Assembly: GCA_013138965.1 (NCBI GenBank)
Contig: WTBT01000042.1
Coordinates: 1-64,000 of the forward strand
Reading direction: 5' to 3'
Source of the DNA: Candidatus Aegiribacteria sp.
Lineage (GTDB): Bacteria > Fermentibacterota > Fermentibacteria > Fermentibacterales > JCC-6
Length of the DNA: 64,000 nt
Shown: one piece after another, positions 41,082 to 50,746 of the stretch
Numbering within the stretch: the stretch's first letter is position 1
How the letters are laid out: every line of letters starts with the position of its first letter
Translations under genes and position numbers: made by a program
Notes under the pieces: model-generated
The model's database searches: none
Told to the model about the DNA's origin: nothing
The model's input: the letters and a program-made list of their open reading frames with translations, nothing else

Positions 41082-42635
41082 ATGAAAACAACATTCAAGG
41101 TAAGTTCTCCCGGACCGGTTAAAACTTTCATGAACAGACGGCTTCCCGAGGAAGCTGCTCCGGTGGGTTATGCAGCTCTCATTCAAACCTTCGATCTCAG
41201 GGTACCCGTTCCACGGATGCTCAGTGCTATCAGCGCCAGGCACAGGAAGTATATGCGTGACTGCTGGCGAATCCTCACTCCCCGCCATATGCCTGAACCA
41301 TCGCTAAGAGGACAATTGACTTTTGCTCTCAAGTATGAAGGTCTTGATCTTGCTTTACTGAAAAGGCTTTTCCTGGAGACAGGTCCCAAACCCCTCCTGC
41401 AGATGGTCAGGGAAACCCCTGCAGGCAACTATGCCAGACGACTCTGGTTCCTGTACGAATGGCTGTTAAGCGAGCAGCTTGATCTGTCCGATTCCCAATC
41501 GAAGGGAGGAGCTTACGTTCCTGTGATTGACCCGGATTTACAGTATTGTGTTTCAGGAAAGACCTCTACAAGACACCGCGTACGGAACAATCTGCCAGGA
41601 AGTAAAAAGTTCTGTCCCCTGGTTTTCCGTACGGAATTACTGGAGAGTTATCACAGAGCTGATCTCCATGCCAGAGCCAAGAAGGTAATAGGAGATGTCC
41701 CCGAGGATATTTTAACCAGAGCAGCTGCGTTCCTGCTTGTGGATGATTCCAGGGCCAGTTTTGCGATAGAGAGGGAACAGGCGCCGCAGAGCCGTATCCA
41801 GCGGTGGGGTCAGGCTATCGGCGAGTCTGGAAGGATGTCCCTGAGTCTGGAAGAGCTTCTTCGGTTGCATCAGATAGTAATAGGTGATTTCCGATTCGTG
41901 AAAAAAGGGCTCAGAGAAGAGGGAGGTTTTATAGGACAACATGATCGAAGCTCGGGAAATCCTCTGCCGGTTCACATCAGTGCCTCACCGGAAGACCTTG
42001 CTTCCCTCATGAACGGGTTGATTATCTTCGATAGTGAGTCTGCTCCGGATCTGGATCCTGTGGTGGCTGCATCTGTGCTGTCCTTCGGATTCGTGTATAT
42101 CCACCCGTTCGAGGATGGCAACGGCCGGATACACAGGCTTCTGATGCATCATGAACTCACCCGTAGGGGGTTCAATCCTCCCGGGCTGCCCTTCCCGGTG
42201 TCCGCGGCTATCCTTGAGAGAATTCAGGAGTACCGATCAACACTCGAGAGCTACTCAACCCGTCTGCTTCCGATGATAGATTGGGAGCCTACGACAAAAG
42301 GCAACATAAAGGTTCTTAATGATACAGCTGACTTCTACCGCTATTTCGACGCTACAAAGCATACAGAGTTCCTTTACATGTGCGTGGAGCAAACCATAGA
42401 AACCATTTTGCCCCGTGAAGTGGCTTTTCTTCAATACTACGACAGGTTCCGGAAAGGCTTAAGCGAGATAGTGGAAATGCCCTCCAGCAAGATCGATCTG
42501 CTCCATAGATTTCTGCAGCAGAACGGAGGTAGACTATCGAAAAGGGCAAAAACAGGGGAGTTCGCCGCGCTTACAGAAGATGAGGCCGAAAAGATCGAAA
42601 GCCTTTACGAAAGCTGCTTCGAAACGAGCAACTGA
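41082..42635 (+). CDS. Fic-domain AMPylator with N-terminal extension
   Basis: The 517-residue protein contains the full Fic motif HPFEDGNGRIHR at about 341-352, with the flap ISASPEDLASLMNGL before it. Fic enzymes transfer AMP or other nucleotide moieties from nucleotides to protein hydroxyls. A segment SFAIEREQ (about 226-233) resembles the inhibitory helix (S/T-x-x-x-E-G/N), but Arg replaces the usual Gly/Asn; the auto-inhibitory Glu is kept. The C-terminus has a helical HTH-like region (SSKIDLLHRFLQQNGGRLSKRAK). No separate antitoxin is adjacent. It closes the toxin-like island. Confidence 0.88.
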   Translation: MKTTFKVSSPGPVKTFMNRRLPEEAAPVGYAALIQTFDLRVPVPRMLSAISARHRKYMRDCWRILTPRHMPEPSLRGQLTFALKYEGLDLALLKRLFLETGPKPLLQMVRETPAGNYARRLWFLYEWLLSEQLDLSDSQSKGGAYVPVIDPDLQYCVSGKTSTRHRVRNNLPGSKKFCPLVFRTELLESYHRADLHARAKKVIGDVPEDILTRAAAFLLVDDSRASFAIEREQAPQSRIQRWGQAIGESGRMSLSLEELLRLHQIVIGDFRFVKKGLREEGGFIGQHDRSSGNPLPVHISASPEDLASLMNGLIIFDSESAPDLDPVVAASVLSFGFVYIHPFEDGNGRIHRLLMHHELTRRGFNPPGLPFPVSAAILERIQEYRSTLESYSTRLLPMIDWEPTTKGNIKVLNDTADFYRYFDATKHTEFLYMCVEQTIETILPREVAFLQYYDRFRKGLSEIVEMPSSKIDLLHRFLQQNGGRLSKRAKTGEFAALTEDEAEKIESLYESCFETSN

Positions 42636-42819
42636 CGATTCTTGAGCTCTCAGGCTCAAAAGTGACACCTGCTATAATCTATGGCGGAGATACTCATCAA
42701 TCACGAAATGGAATAGAGCTGTTCCCATGGAAAGATGTAAATAAGCTTTAAATCCTGACAAATGAGATAATTACTACCCACAAAGAATTCCTTCGATCCG
42801 AAAGATATGAGTAAAAAGA

Positions 42820-44724
42820 TCAATCTCGATTCAGAAGAACTACCCGCCTGATGTAACCTTTATCCTCCAGCCACTGAATGATATACTCAGCACTTTCCTC
42901 TTTGGTTTCTTTCTCGGTGTTTACGATTATCTCCGGTGTTTCAGGCTCTTCATAGGGAGCCGAAATGCCGGTAAAATCTTTAATTTCACCAGCTCGGGCT
43001 TTTTTGTACAACCCTTTTGTATCCCGGAGTTCGCATTCCTCTATAGAAGTCTTTACAAATACTTCCACAAAATCCCCTGCTGCAAGAGAACTGCGTACGT
43101 TATCTCGATCTTCAGCGTAAGGAGAAATAAATGACGTCATAACCAGAGTACCGGCATCCGCGAACAATTTTGCGACTTCTCCGATACGACGAATGTTTTC
43201 TTTTCGATCCTCGGGAGAGAAGCTCAGATTCTTGTTCAATGCATGGCGGACATTGTCCCCGTCCAATACGTATACGTTAACTCCCCGCTTGAATAACCGA
43301 TTTTGAACTTCTACCGCTATAGTCGACTTCCCTGAGCCGGACAATCCGGTAAACCACATAACAGCTGCTTTATGACGGTTAACTTTTTCCCGATCCTGTT
43401 TTGTGATTTTAAGATCATGCCAGGTCAGGTTGGCGATCTTCTCCTCAGCCTTTGTTCTTTCAATACTTGCCTGATAGTAATCAGTAAGTATATCAGCTAC
43501 AGGTTCTCTCATAACACGGGTGTCTATTGACTCTCCGTTCAGAAGCTTTTTCCGTAAGTCTTTGCCTGCAATACTGACAACTGTATAGCCTTTATCCTTC
43601 TGATTTATCATGAGGTCAACTTTACCCAGCTCTTCGTAATAGGCCGCGAACCCAACCTTCACCGGCTGAATGAGAAGTTCTCCATTTAACTCGTCAAATT
43701 TCTCCTGGGCATCAAAATCGCCCCATACCTGTGTACCGTCATCAAAAGGCGCGTCAGCATGACGCCTGCCGATAATGATATTGGTAAATCCGAGGTTCTG
43801 CCTGTAAATCGCGTGCATGATCGCTTCTTTAGGGCCGGCATAGAACATCTTGATATCCATGCCGATTAACACAGCATTGTCACAAAGATCGTATCCCGTT
43901 TTCTGCCAGAACTCATCGTTCTTATCGCCCTGCCCGATAAGCTTGTTATTGATCAGAACCTCATAGGTCTTCATTCGAACATCTGCGGGAACGTCATCTT
44001 TCTTTGTTTGCCCTATTAACGGGTTAAGAACCACTCCTGTGAAGAACCCCTGTTCAGTTAAAGTCTCCATGGCATAAACCATGGTGTATTCATGAGCCCG
44101 GTGCAGAGGATTCCTTGTTTGAAAAGCTACTGTTCTTTCCCATTTGCGTTCCTTGAACAAAGCCCGTGTTTCTTCAGGTGAAAGCATGTATTTGCTGTAT
44201 ACAGCATGAGGCTCCGGAGTTATTGCCCAGATCTTCCCCCCCAGCAGATAATCACGGGAATCTTCATTAACAACTCGAGGGCCGGGATGATCTTTCCGGT
44301 CAGAACCATAAACAGCATTATTGTATCTTGCCTTATCAAGAGGATAGATATCCGTTATTTCAAGAGCGCCAACAATTGTGCCATGCTCATTCATTACCGT
44401 TACGGTTTCGCCTGCATAGAATTTTTCGCGTTCTTCGCGGGAAATCGCAAACGCCAGAGGAATTGTCCAGGCGTACAGCTTGTTGTTCCGCTCAATGACT
44501 TCTTCATCCAGGACCCGGTAGAACTCCTTTTCATTCATCGGGCCTTCCAGGGGAGACAACATACCGTCAGCTATCCGGTAAAAGGTGGACAGATCAGCAT
44601 TGCTTATCCTGTAAACTTTATTCTCACGGACCTTATCAACAAAATGGTCCCTCTCAATATGAGGGACTACTCTATTAATAAGCCCACACCCGCCATGAGG
44701 CGGGAAGACAAATTCGTTTTCCAT
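42820..44724 (-). CDS. bifunctional ATP sulfurylase-APS kinase
   Basis: Translation from ATG 44724 behind AAGGAG gives 634 residues. Residues 1-430 are ATP sulfurylase: [14 protein letters not shown] (about 202-215) and [11 protein letters not shown] (about 318-328). Residues 445-634 are APS kinase with P-loop GLSGSGKST (about 459-467), [10 protein letters not shown] and [18 protein letters not shown]. It turns sulfate and ATP into APS and then PAPS, the sulfate donor for sulfotransferases. No reductase is adjacent, and two sulfotransferases lie in the same locus, so donor supply for sulfation is the likely role. It is the last gene of an AbrB-like/TauE/SAT operon. Confidence 0.93.
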   Translation of the reverse strand: MENEFVFPPHGGCGLINRVVPHIERDHFVDKVRENKVYRISNADLSTFYRIADGMLSPLEGPMNEKEFYRVLDEEVIERNNKLYAWTIPLAFAISREEREKFYAGETVTVMNEHGTIVGALEITDIYPLDKARYNNAVYGSDRKDHPGPRVVNEDSRDYLLGGKIWAITPEPHAVYSKYMLSPEETRALFKERKWERTVAFQTRNPLHRAHEYTMVYAMETLTEQGFFTGVVLNPLIGQTKKDDVPADVRMKTYEVLINNKLIGQGDKNDEFWQKTGYDLCDNAVLIGMDIKMFYAGPKEAIMHAIYRQNLGFTNIIIGRRHADAPFDDGTQVWGDFDAQEKFDELNGELLIQPVKVGFAAYYEELGKVDLMINQKDKGYTVVSIAGKDLRKKLLNGESIDTRVMREPVADILTDYYQASIERTKAEEKIANLTWHDLKITKQDREKVNRHKAAVMWFTGLSGSGKSTIAVEVQNRLFKRGVNVYVLDGDNVRHALNKNLSFSPEDRKENIRRIGEVAKLFADAGTLVMTSFISPYAEDRDNVRSSLAAGDFVEVFVKTSIEECELRDTKGLYKKARAGEIKDFTGISAPYEEPETPEIIVNTEKETKEESAEYIIQWLEDKGYIRRVVLLNRD

Positions 44725-44769
44725 CTGTGAATCTCCTTTGTTGAAGCGCACCCAAATTATCAATGGATA

Positions 44770-45588
44770 TTAGAATATTACTTTAAACAGTGTGAAAAGC
44801 CCAAGAACAACCGTTGCGATTCCAACCATCGTAGTGAAATTCTTGACTTTCAGTTTCTTTACGGTTCTTGTTGAAAAAGGAACTGATGTAACAGCGCCTG
44901 CAAGCAGTACGAGAGCGATCCTCCAATCGACTGTATTACCAAGCAGCAGGAAAGTACATACCCCTACAAGACAGGTAAAGCTCTCAGCCAGCGATGTTAT
45001 TGCTACTGAACTCTTGGTGTCTACTCCGGACAGAATCTGACCGGATGTAACCAGAGGACCGTATCCTCCACCTGAGAGTCCCTTGTTAAAGGCTGCCAGC
45101 ATTCCAAGTCCTACAATCTTCTTCCATGAAAAATCATGTCGAGAATTCCTCTTAAGCAGAATCAACAATCCCATAGAAAATACAATAATACCTATGAACA
45201 GCCTAAGATAAAACTTGGGAATACTTATTGCCACAAAAACGGCAATTACAGCGCCGAAAAGACTGCAAACAGCGAGTACCAGCGCTATTTTAGATGCGTT
45301 TGATCGTGGCATGTAACCAAGCATTCTCATTTTTTTGATGAGCCTGTGATTGGGATCATGCCGAAAATCAAACTTAACATTTCCTATTTTGTGATGCATG
45401 AAAGCCGCAAATGCACCTGTAAAGAATTCCGACAGGAGTATCGCCGGAATAACAACCAATGGAGAGTAGCCCAATATAAGCAGAAGTGGAGTCAGGGTTG
45501 TGCCGTAACCCATTCCCAGAGAGGAATCAATGAATTCACAAACAAATGCGACGAAAAACAGTATCACAAAAAACAGCAGTGGATCCAT
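44770..45588 (-). CDS. TauE/SafE family transporter, likely sulfate or sulfite
   Basis: The 272-residue protein has about eight membrane helices. The family's repeated motif is seen in FIDSSLGMGYGTTLTPLLLILGYSP and FNKGLSGGGYGPLVTSGQILSG. Members move sulfite, sulfoacetate or sulfate, and some act as importers next to assimilation genes. Location 45 bases upstream of the ATP sulfurylase/APS kinase gene supports sulfate uptake. The ribosome site is GAAGGG. Confidence 0.87.
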   Translation of the reverse strand: MDPLLFFVILFFVAFVCEFIDSSLGMGYGTTLTPLLLILGYSPLVVIPAILLSEFFTGAFAAFMHHKIGNVKFDFRHDPNHRLIKKMRMLGYMPRSNASKIALVLAVCSLFGAVIAVFVAISIPKFYLRLFIGIIVFSMGLLILLKRNSRHDFSWKKIVGLGMLAAFNKGLSGGGYGPLVTSGQILSGVDTKSSVAITSLAESFTCLVGVCTFLLLGNTVDWRIALVLLAGAVTSVPFSTRTVKKLKVKNFTTMVGIATVVLGLFTLFKVIF

Positions 45589-45604
45589 TCAGATGCCCTT
45601 CAAA

Positions 45605-45820
45605 TCAAACAACAGGATCATCAACAGAAGGCTGAAAAGCTTCAAGAACTCTGGAAATACACAACCTTCCATCGTTGAAGAGTACCCAGCGTACTTTATC
45701 TCCGTCATGTATATCCAGCCTATCAACTATTTCTTTCGGAATAGTAATTCGTCTTCTGCTTTGCCGTATGGTTACAGAAGTCTCTCCAACATACGCAACA
45801 TCATCAAGATCTATTTCCAT
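45605..45820 (-). CDS. AbrB/MazE-type DNA-binding protein
   Basis: The 71-residue protein has one swapped-hairpin AbrB domain: TSVTIRQSRRRITIPKEIVDRLDIHDGDKVRWVLFNDGRLCI. It lies 16 bases before the transporter gene and leads its operon, with AGGGGAG as ribosome site. It is probably an autoregulator of sulfate uptake and activation. It could also be an orphan MazE-like antitoxin; no toxin gene is adjacent. Confidence 0.82.
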   Translation of the reverse strand: MEIDLDDVAYVGETSVTIRQSRRRITIPKEIVDRLDIHDGDKVRWVLFNDGRLCISRVLEAFQPSVDDPVV

Positions 45821-45942
45821 GGTTTCTCCCCTCTGCGCAAATATATATTGGTTTTATGCCAATAGCAAAGGTACTCTAAACAGATTTTCCTCACCTTGTA
45901 TTCTATTTGCTGGAATGGTAGATTCACATTTCAAGATACTAA

Positions 45943-46916
<974 letters not shown>

Positions 46917-46917
<1 letters not shown>

Positions 46918-47765
46918 TGAGCAACCAGCAGGGAAGAAATACGAGTGTTACTGTAATAGAGCCTCCAGGCAAATGGCATTTCTTTGATTTTTCAGAATTC
47001 AGAACTCATCACGAACTCTTATATTTCCTTACATGGCGTGATATTAAAGTAAGGTATAAGCAAGCCCTTCTTGGTATTGGATGGGCAGTGATACAACCCA
47101 TTATGCTTATGATTGTTTTCACATTCATCTTTGGTAAAATGGCTCAAGTTAATTCTGAGGGAGTTCCATATCCAATTTTCGCTTTTGTTGCAATCCTTCC
47201 ATGGAATCTGTTCTCTACTTCACTCAATAAGGCGGGACAGAGTCTAGTGAGTAATGCTGGTCTTTTACAAAAGGTTTATGTTCCAAGGCTCATTATTCCA
47301 GTTGCTTCAGTTTTACCGAATCTTGTGGATTTCTTTATAGGAAGCGTTATTCTCGGCGGTATGATGATATACTACCATTCTAGTGTTCATCTTTCATGGA
47401 CGATACTTCTTTTACCAATCTTTACTTTGCTTGCTCTCTTATCTGCGCTTGCGGCAGGATTATGGCTTGCCGCATTGAATGTGAAGTACAGAGATATTAA
47501 GCAGGTTAGTCCATTCCTTGTGAGGTTATGGATGTGGGTATCGCCAGTTGCATATTCTGCAACAGAAGTGCCTACGGGCATATGGAAAGTTATTTATGGA
47601 CTTAATCCCATGGCAGGAGTAATTCAGGGCTTCAGATGGGCTATAGTTGGCGGGGAAAGGCCTGATGTACTTATCTTTCTCTCGATAGGAATAGTACTAA
47701 TTCTATTAATTACAGGCTTGATCTATTTCCGTAAAACAGAAGCATATTTTGCAGATATTGTATAA
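46917..47765 (+). CDS. wzm: ABC-2 polysaccharide exporter permease
   Basis: The GTG start overlaps the preceding stop by one base. The protein has 282 residues and six membrane helices, with the N-terminal amphipathic ELLYFLTWRDIKVRYKQALLGIGWAVIQP typical of Wzm/TagG permeases and WLAALNVKYRDIKQVSPFLVRLWMWVSPVAY near the end. With the Wzt-like ATPase it should export a lipid-linked glycan across the inner membrane. Confidence 0.92.
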
Positions 47766-47813
47766 TAATACTAATTATACGAATTCACTTAGCGTGAATG
47801 TGTAAGGAAATAA

Positions 47814-49118
47814 ATGAGTGATACAGTTATTAAAGTAGAAGGTTTAGGAAAGCAATACAACATAGGTGCGTTGCATAAACTGCAGCAGCACGATACCCTT
47901 CGTGATAAGATAGCTTCTGGCTTTAAATCTGCAAAGAAACATATAGCACATAGGAAAAGTACAATGCTAGGGGCAGAAAAATTCTGGGCACTTCGCGATG
48001 TATCTTTCGAAGTAAAACAGGGTGAAGTACTTGGAATAATAGGTAAGAATGGTGCCGGTAAGAGTACATTACTTAAGATGCTATGCAGAGTTACATCTCC
48101 AACAGAAGGTAGAGCAACACTTAAAGGCAGGGTCGGAACTCTACTTGAGGTTGGAACTGGGTTTCATCAAGAGCTTACCGGCAGAGAAAACATCTATTTA
48201 AGTGGTGCTATACTTGGTATGAATAAAGACTATATTGAGCGAAAAGAAGATGAGATCATTAATTTCAGTGGAGTTGAGAAGTTCATAGATACTCCGGTTA
48301 AAAGATATTCAAGCGGAATGAGAGTAAGACTGGGATTTGCAGTAGCAGCACACCTTGAACCTGAGATTTTGCTGATTGATGAAGTGTTGGCGGTTGGAGA
48401 TGCTGCTTTTCAGAAAAAATGTTTTGGTAAAATGGAAAACATAACTAAGCAGGGAAGAACTGTTCTCTTCGTTAGCCACAATTTGATTTCTATTAAACAC
48501 ATGTGCCCGAGAGTTCTTCTTCTTGAAGAGGGTCGGATTATATGCGATGATAAACCCGAAAAAGTCATTTCAAAATACCTTCAGGATACCCAAGATCAAA
48601 CAGAGACAGGGAGAGTATATTCAATTAACTATCAAGTAATAGAAGAGAATTGTCATAACGATTTCAAGATAACGAATGTAGGATTAATGAGTGTCAATCA
48701 CTCTGAATTAAACTCTTTTCACACAAAAGATTCGCTGATAATCCAAATTGAATATCAAGCTTCAAAACAATTTACGTCACAAGCTTTTGCGGTACACATA
48801 AACAATCGTTATCATAGCAGAGTCATTCAACTAAATACCACTCCCATAAGTGGTTATCACATAGACACTCTTGGAAAAATCGGGAAGATTGAACTTCTTC
48901 TCAAAGATATTCCTCTTACCGCAGGTCGATATTTCTTCGATATTGGCTTCGTCAGGGAAAGAATTGGATGGATAGTTAAATTAGAAAAGGTGATAACTCT
49001 AAATATAGGTTTAAGAGATGTATATAACAGTGGTATGGCACTAGATAGCAAGCGTGGTGTTCTTGTTGTTAAACACTCTTGGTCCCATAAAATTTGCGAG
49101 CCACAGAATAGTTATTGA
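47814..49118 (+). CDS. wzt: ABC exporter ATPase with C-terminal glycan-binding domain
   Basis: The 434-residue protein has Walker A GIIGKNGAGKSTLLK, Q-loop region GFHQELTGRENIYLSG, signature YSSGMRVRLGFAVA and Walker B EILLIDEVLAVGD. Residues about 260-434 form a Wzt_C-type beta-sandwich that in related exporters recognises the modified end of the O-antigen chain, so chain length and capping may gate export. A capping methyl or sulfate group could be the signal; inference. Confidence 0.92.
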   Translation: MSDTVIKVEGLGKQYNIGALHKLQQHDTLRDKIASGFKSAKKHIAHRKSTMLGAEKFWALRDVSFEVKQGEVLGIIGKNGAGKSTLLKMLCRVTSPTEGRATLKGRVGTLLEVGTGFHQELTGRENIYLSGAILGMNKDYIERKEDEIINFSGVEKFIDTPVKRYSSGMRVRLGFAVAAHLEPEILLIDEVLAVGDAAFQKKCFGKMENITKQGRTVLFVSHNLISIKHMCPRVLLLEEGRIICDDKPEKVISKYLQDTQDQTETGRVYSINYQVIEENCHNDFKITNVGLMSVNHSELNSFHTKDSLIIQIEYQASKQFTSQAFAVHINNRYHSRVIQLNTTPISGYHIDTLGKIGKIELLLKDIPLTAGRYFFDIGFVRERIGWIVKLEKVITLNIGLRDVYNSGMALDSKRGVLVVKHSWSHKICEPQNSY

Positions 49119-49121
49119 TAC

Positions 49122-50135
49122 ATGTTCAGAAAAACAATTTCTAGAATATTGTTGAGAAAACGGGTTAAAACTAAATCAAGAAGTACTGATAGGAGTCACC
49201 CTTGGTATGAAGGGTTCAAATTTAACGTAGTTGAAGAAACGGATCAGAAAACTTATTTTACTTCATTACCTCCACCTATACTGTTTCTTTCTCGAGGACA
49301 TTCAGGAACAAGAGCATTATCACATTTACTTCAGCGAGCGGGTATTTATATGGGTAATATTATTGATCCATATTGCCTAAATCAAACCGAGGACGCTTTG
49401 TATTGGGTTTATGGTTTTCAAAGAGAATTGGTTCCTCAGTTATTTAAATATGGTAAAGGATGCAGTAACATACCGGACTTGGTAGATAGTGTTGGGAAAG
49501 TTTGTATTTCTCACCATATGTCTGCGTATAAAGGAGGTCCGTGGGGTTTCAAAACCTGTGCAGGTAGTTTCTCGCACCAGCTATACAATTATCTTTTCCC
49601 TAATGCTAAATATATCTACCTTCTGCGTGATGGTAGGGATGTTATTCTTTCCAATAATGGCAAATTTCATATGGCAGGACATTCTCCTATTACAACTCCT
49701 CATTGGGAGTATTTTCGAATTATAACATCTGGAATAAGCAATGATTTCTCTCAATGGCCTTTTCAATTTAATCATGAAGATGAAATGGAACAACGTACAT
49801 GGCAAAATCGATTTTGGATTCAAGCGAAATCATGGAGAGAAGACATCCGAATGATGGAATTTCTGAAAGAAACTTCTCAACTTTCTGATTCAGTATATAC
49901 AATTAAATATGAAGAACTTTGCGCTAATCCGACTCGTTCTATCAAAGACTTGTTTAATTTCCTAAATATTCCGATCAATGCAGATGTTGTATCTTTTGCA
50001 TCAAAACATTTTTATACAACATCTGTTTCCAAGTGGAAGAATTGGAAAAACTATGTATTTGATACAAACGAAGATCTAGATAAAATATTCGATGAAATGA
50101 AAACAGAACTAATCTTGACTAAGTATTTAACTTGA
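49122..50135 (+). CDS. sulfotransferase family protein
   Basis: The 337-residue protein carries a PAPS 5'-phosphosulfate loop variant LFLSRGHSGTRALSHLL (residues about 53-69) and the 3'-phosphate motif YIYLLRDGRDVILSNN, with YEELCANPTRSIKDLFNFL near the C-terminus. These are the hallmarks of PAPS-dependent sulfotransferases. It starts three bases after the wzt stop. The target is probably a sugar hydroxyl in the exported glycan, with donor from the ATP sulfurylase-APS kinase at 42820. The next 250 bases (50136-50388) hold no gene. Confidence 0.85.
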   Translation: MFRKTISRILLRKRVKTKSRSTDRSHPWYEGFKFNVVEETDQKTYFTSLPPPILFLSRGHSGTRALSHLLQRAGIYMGNIIDPYCLNQTEDALYWVYGFQRELVPQLFKYGKGCSNIPDLVDSVGKVCISHHMSAYKGGPWGFKTCAGSFSHQLYNYLFPNAKYIYLLRDGRDVILSNNGKFHMAGHSPITTPHWEYFRIITSGISNDFSQWPFQFNHEDEMEQRTWQNRFWIQAKSWREDIRMMEFLKETSQLSDSVYTIKYEELCANPTRSIKDLFNFLNIPINADVVSFASKHFYTTSVSKWKNWKNYVFDTNEDLDKIFDEMKTELILTKYLT

Positions 50136-50388
50136 TGTGGATTCATAGTGCCAAGTAAAACACTGATAACAGGCGGCAGTTTTCATTCGGCAGATTCTCT
50201 TTTTGTATTTAGTAATAGAGACCGATGAAAGAAGCATACAGAAAGTTTCAATGGGATTGAGAAAATATTAAAACGAAGTTCTTGTTGATGGAGAACGAAT
50301 AGAAAATTCATAAATATGTACAAAATGCTCCATATAAATATTAATTATTGATAGAGTATTATTTCACAATAAGCAAGGATGTAATTCG

Positions 50389-50745
50389 ATGACAGACAAA
50401 GCAAAAGTAACACTTATGTCGTTTGGGTTCAAATATGGAATGCCAAATGCTAATTACTATTTTGATGTGGGGTTCATTAGAAATCCCGCCCGAGAAAATG
50501 GATGGGGATTCTTTTCCGAACCTAATGAAAAGATGTACAGATACGTGCTTGAACAAGAATCGGTCAAGGAGTTTATCGACAACGTCATTCCGTTGATTCT
50601 ATTCCTGATTTCCATTGATCAGCATCAGGTTTTCGCGTTTGGCTGCAACGCAGGGCGTCATAGGAGCTATCTTCTTGTAGAGAAAATTGCAAGGGTGTTG
50701 AAGGAAAAGGGTGTTGTAACTCAAATTGTTCATAGGGATGTATAA
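50389..50745 (+). CDS. stand-alone RapZ C-terminal-like domain
   Basis: The 118-residue protein aligns with the C-terminal domain of RapZ: LMSFGFKYGMPNANYYFDVGFIRNP, then FAFGCNAGRHRSYLLVEKIARVLKEKG and VVTQIVHRDV. In E. coli this half of RapZ binds GlcN6P and the GlmY/GlmZ small RNAs and controls amino-sugar synthesis; the N-terminal kinase-like half is absent here. It overlaps or abuts the glycosyltransferase-methyltransferase gene. A metabolite-sensing or phosphatase-like role in glycan synthesis is possible; inference. Confidence 0.85.
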   Translation: MTDKAKVTLMSFGFKYGMPNANYYFDVGFIRNPARENGWGFFSEPNEKMYRYVLEQESVKEFIDNVIPLILFLISIDQHQVFAFGCNAGRHRSYLLVEKIARVLKEKGVVTQIVHRDV

Positions 50746-50746
50746 A

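Noticed and set aside
42641-42658. TTGAGC/GCTCAA hairpin after the Fic gene as terminator
   Set aside because: Only six base pairs and no T-run; too weak to call.
30000-43000. CRISPR array or restriction-modification genes in the accessory island
   Set aside because: No regularly spaced repeats and no nuclease-methylase pair were seen; the repeats found are pairs from duplicated segments.
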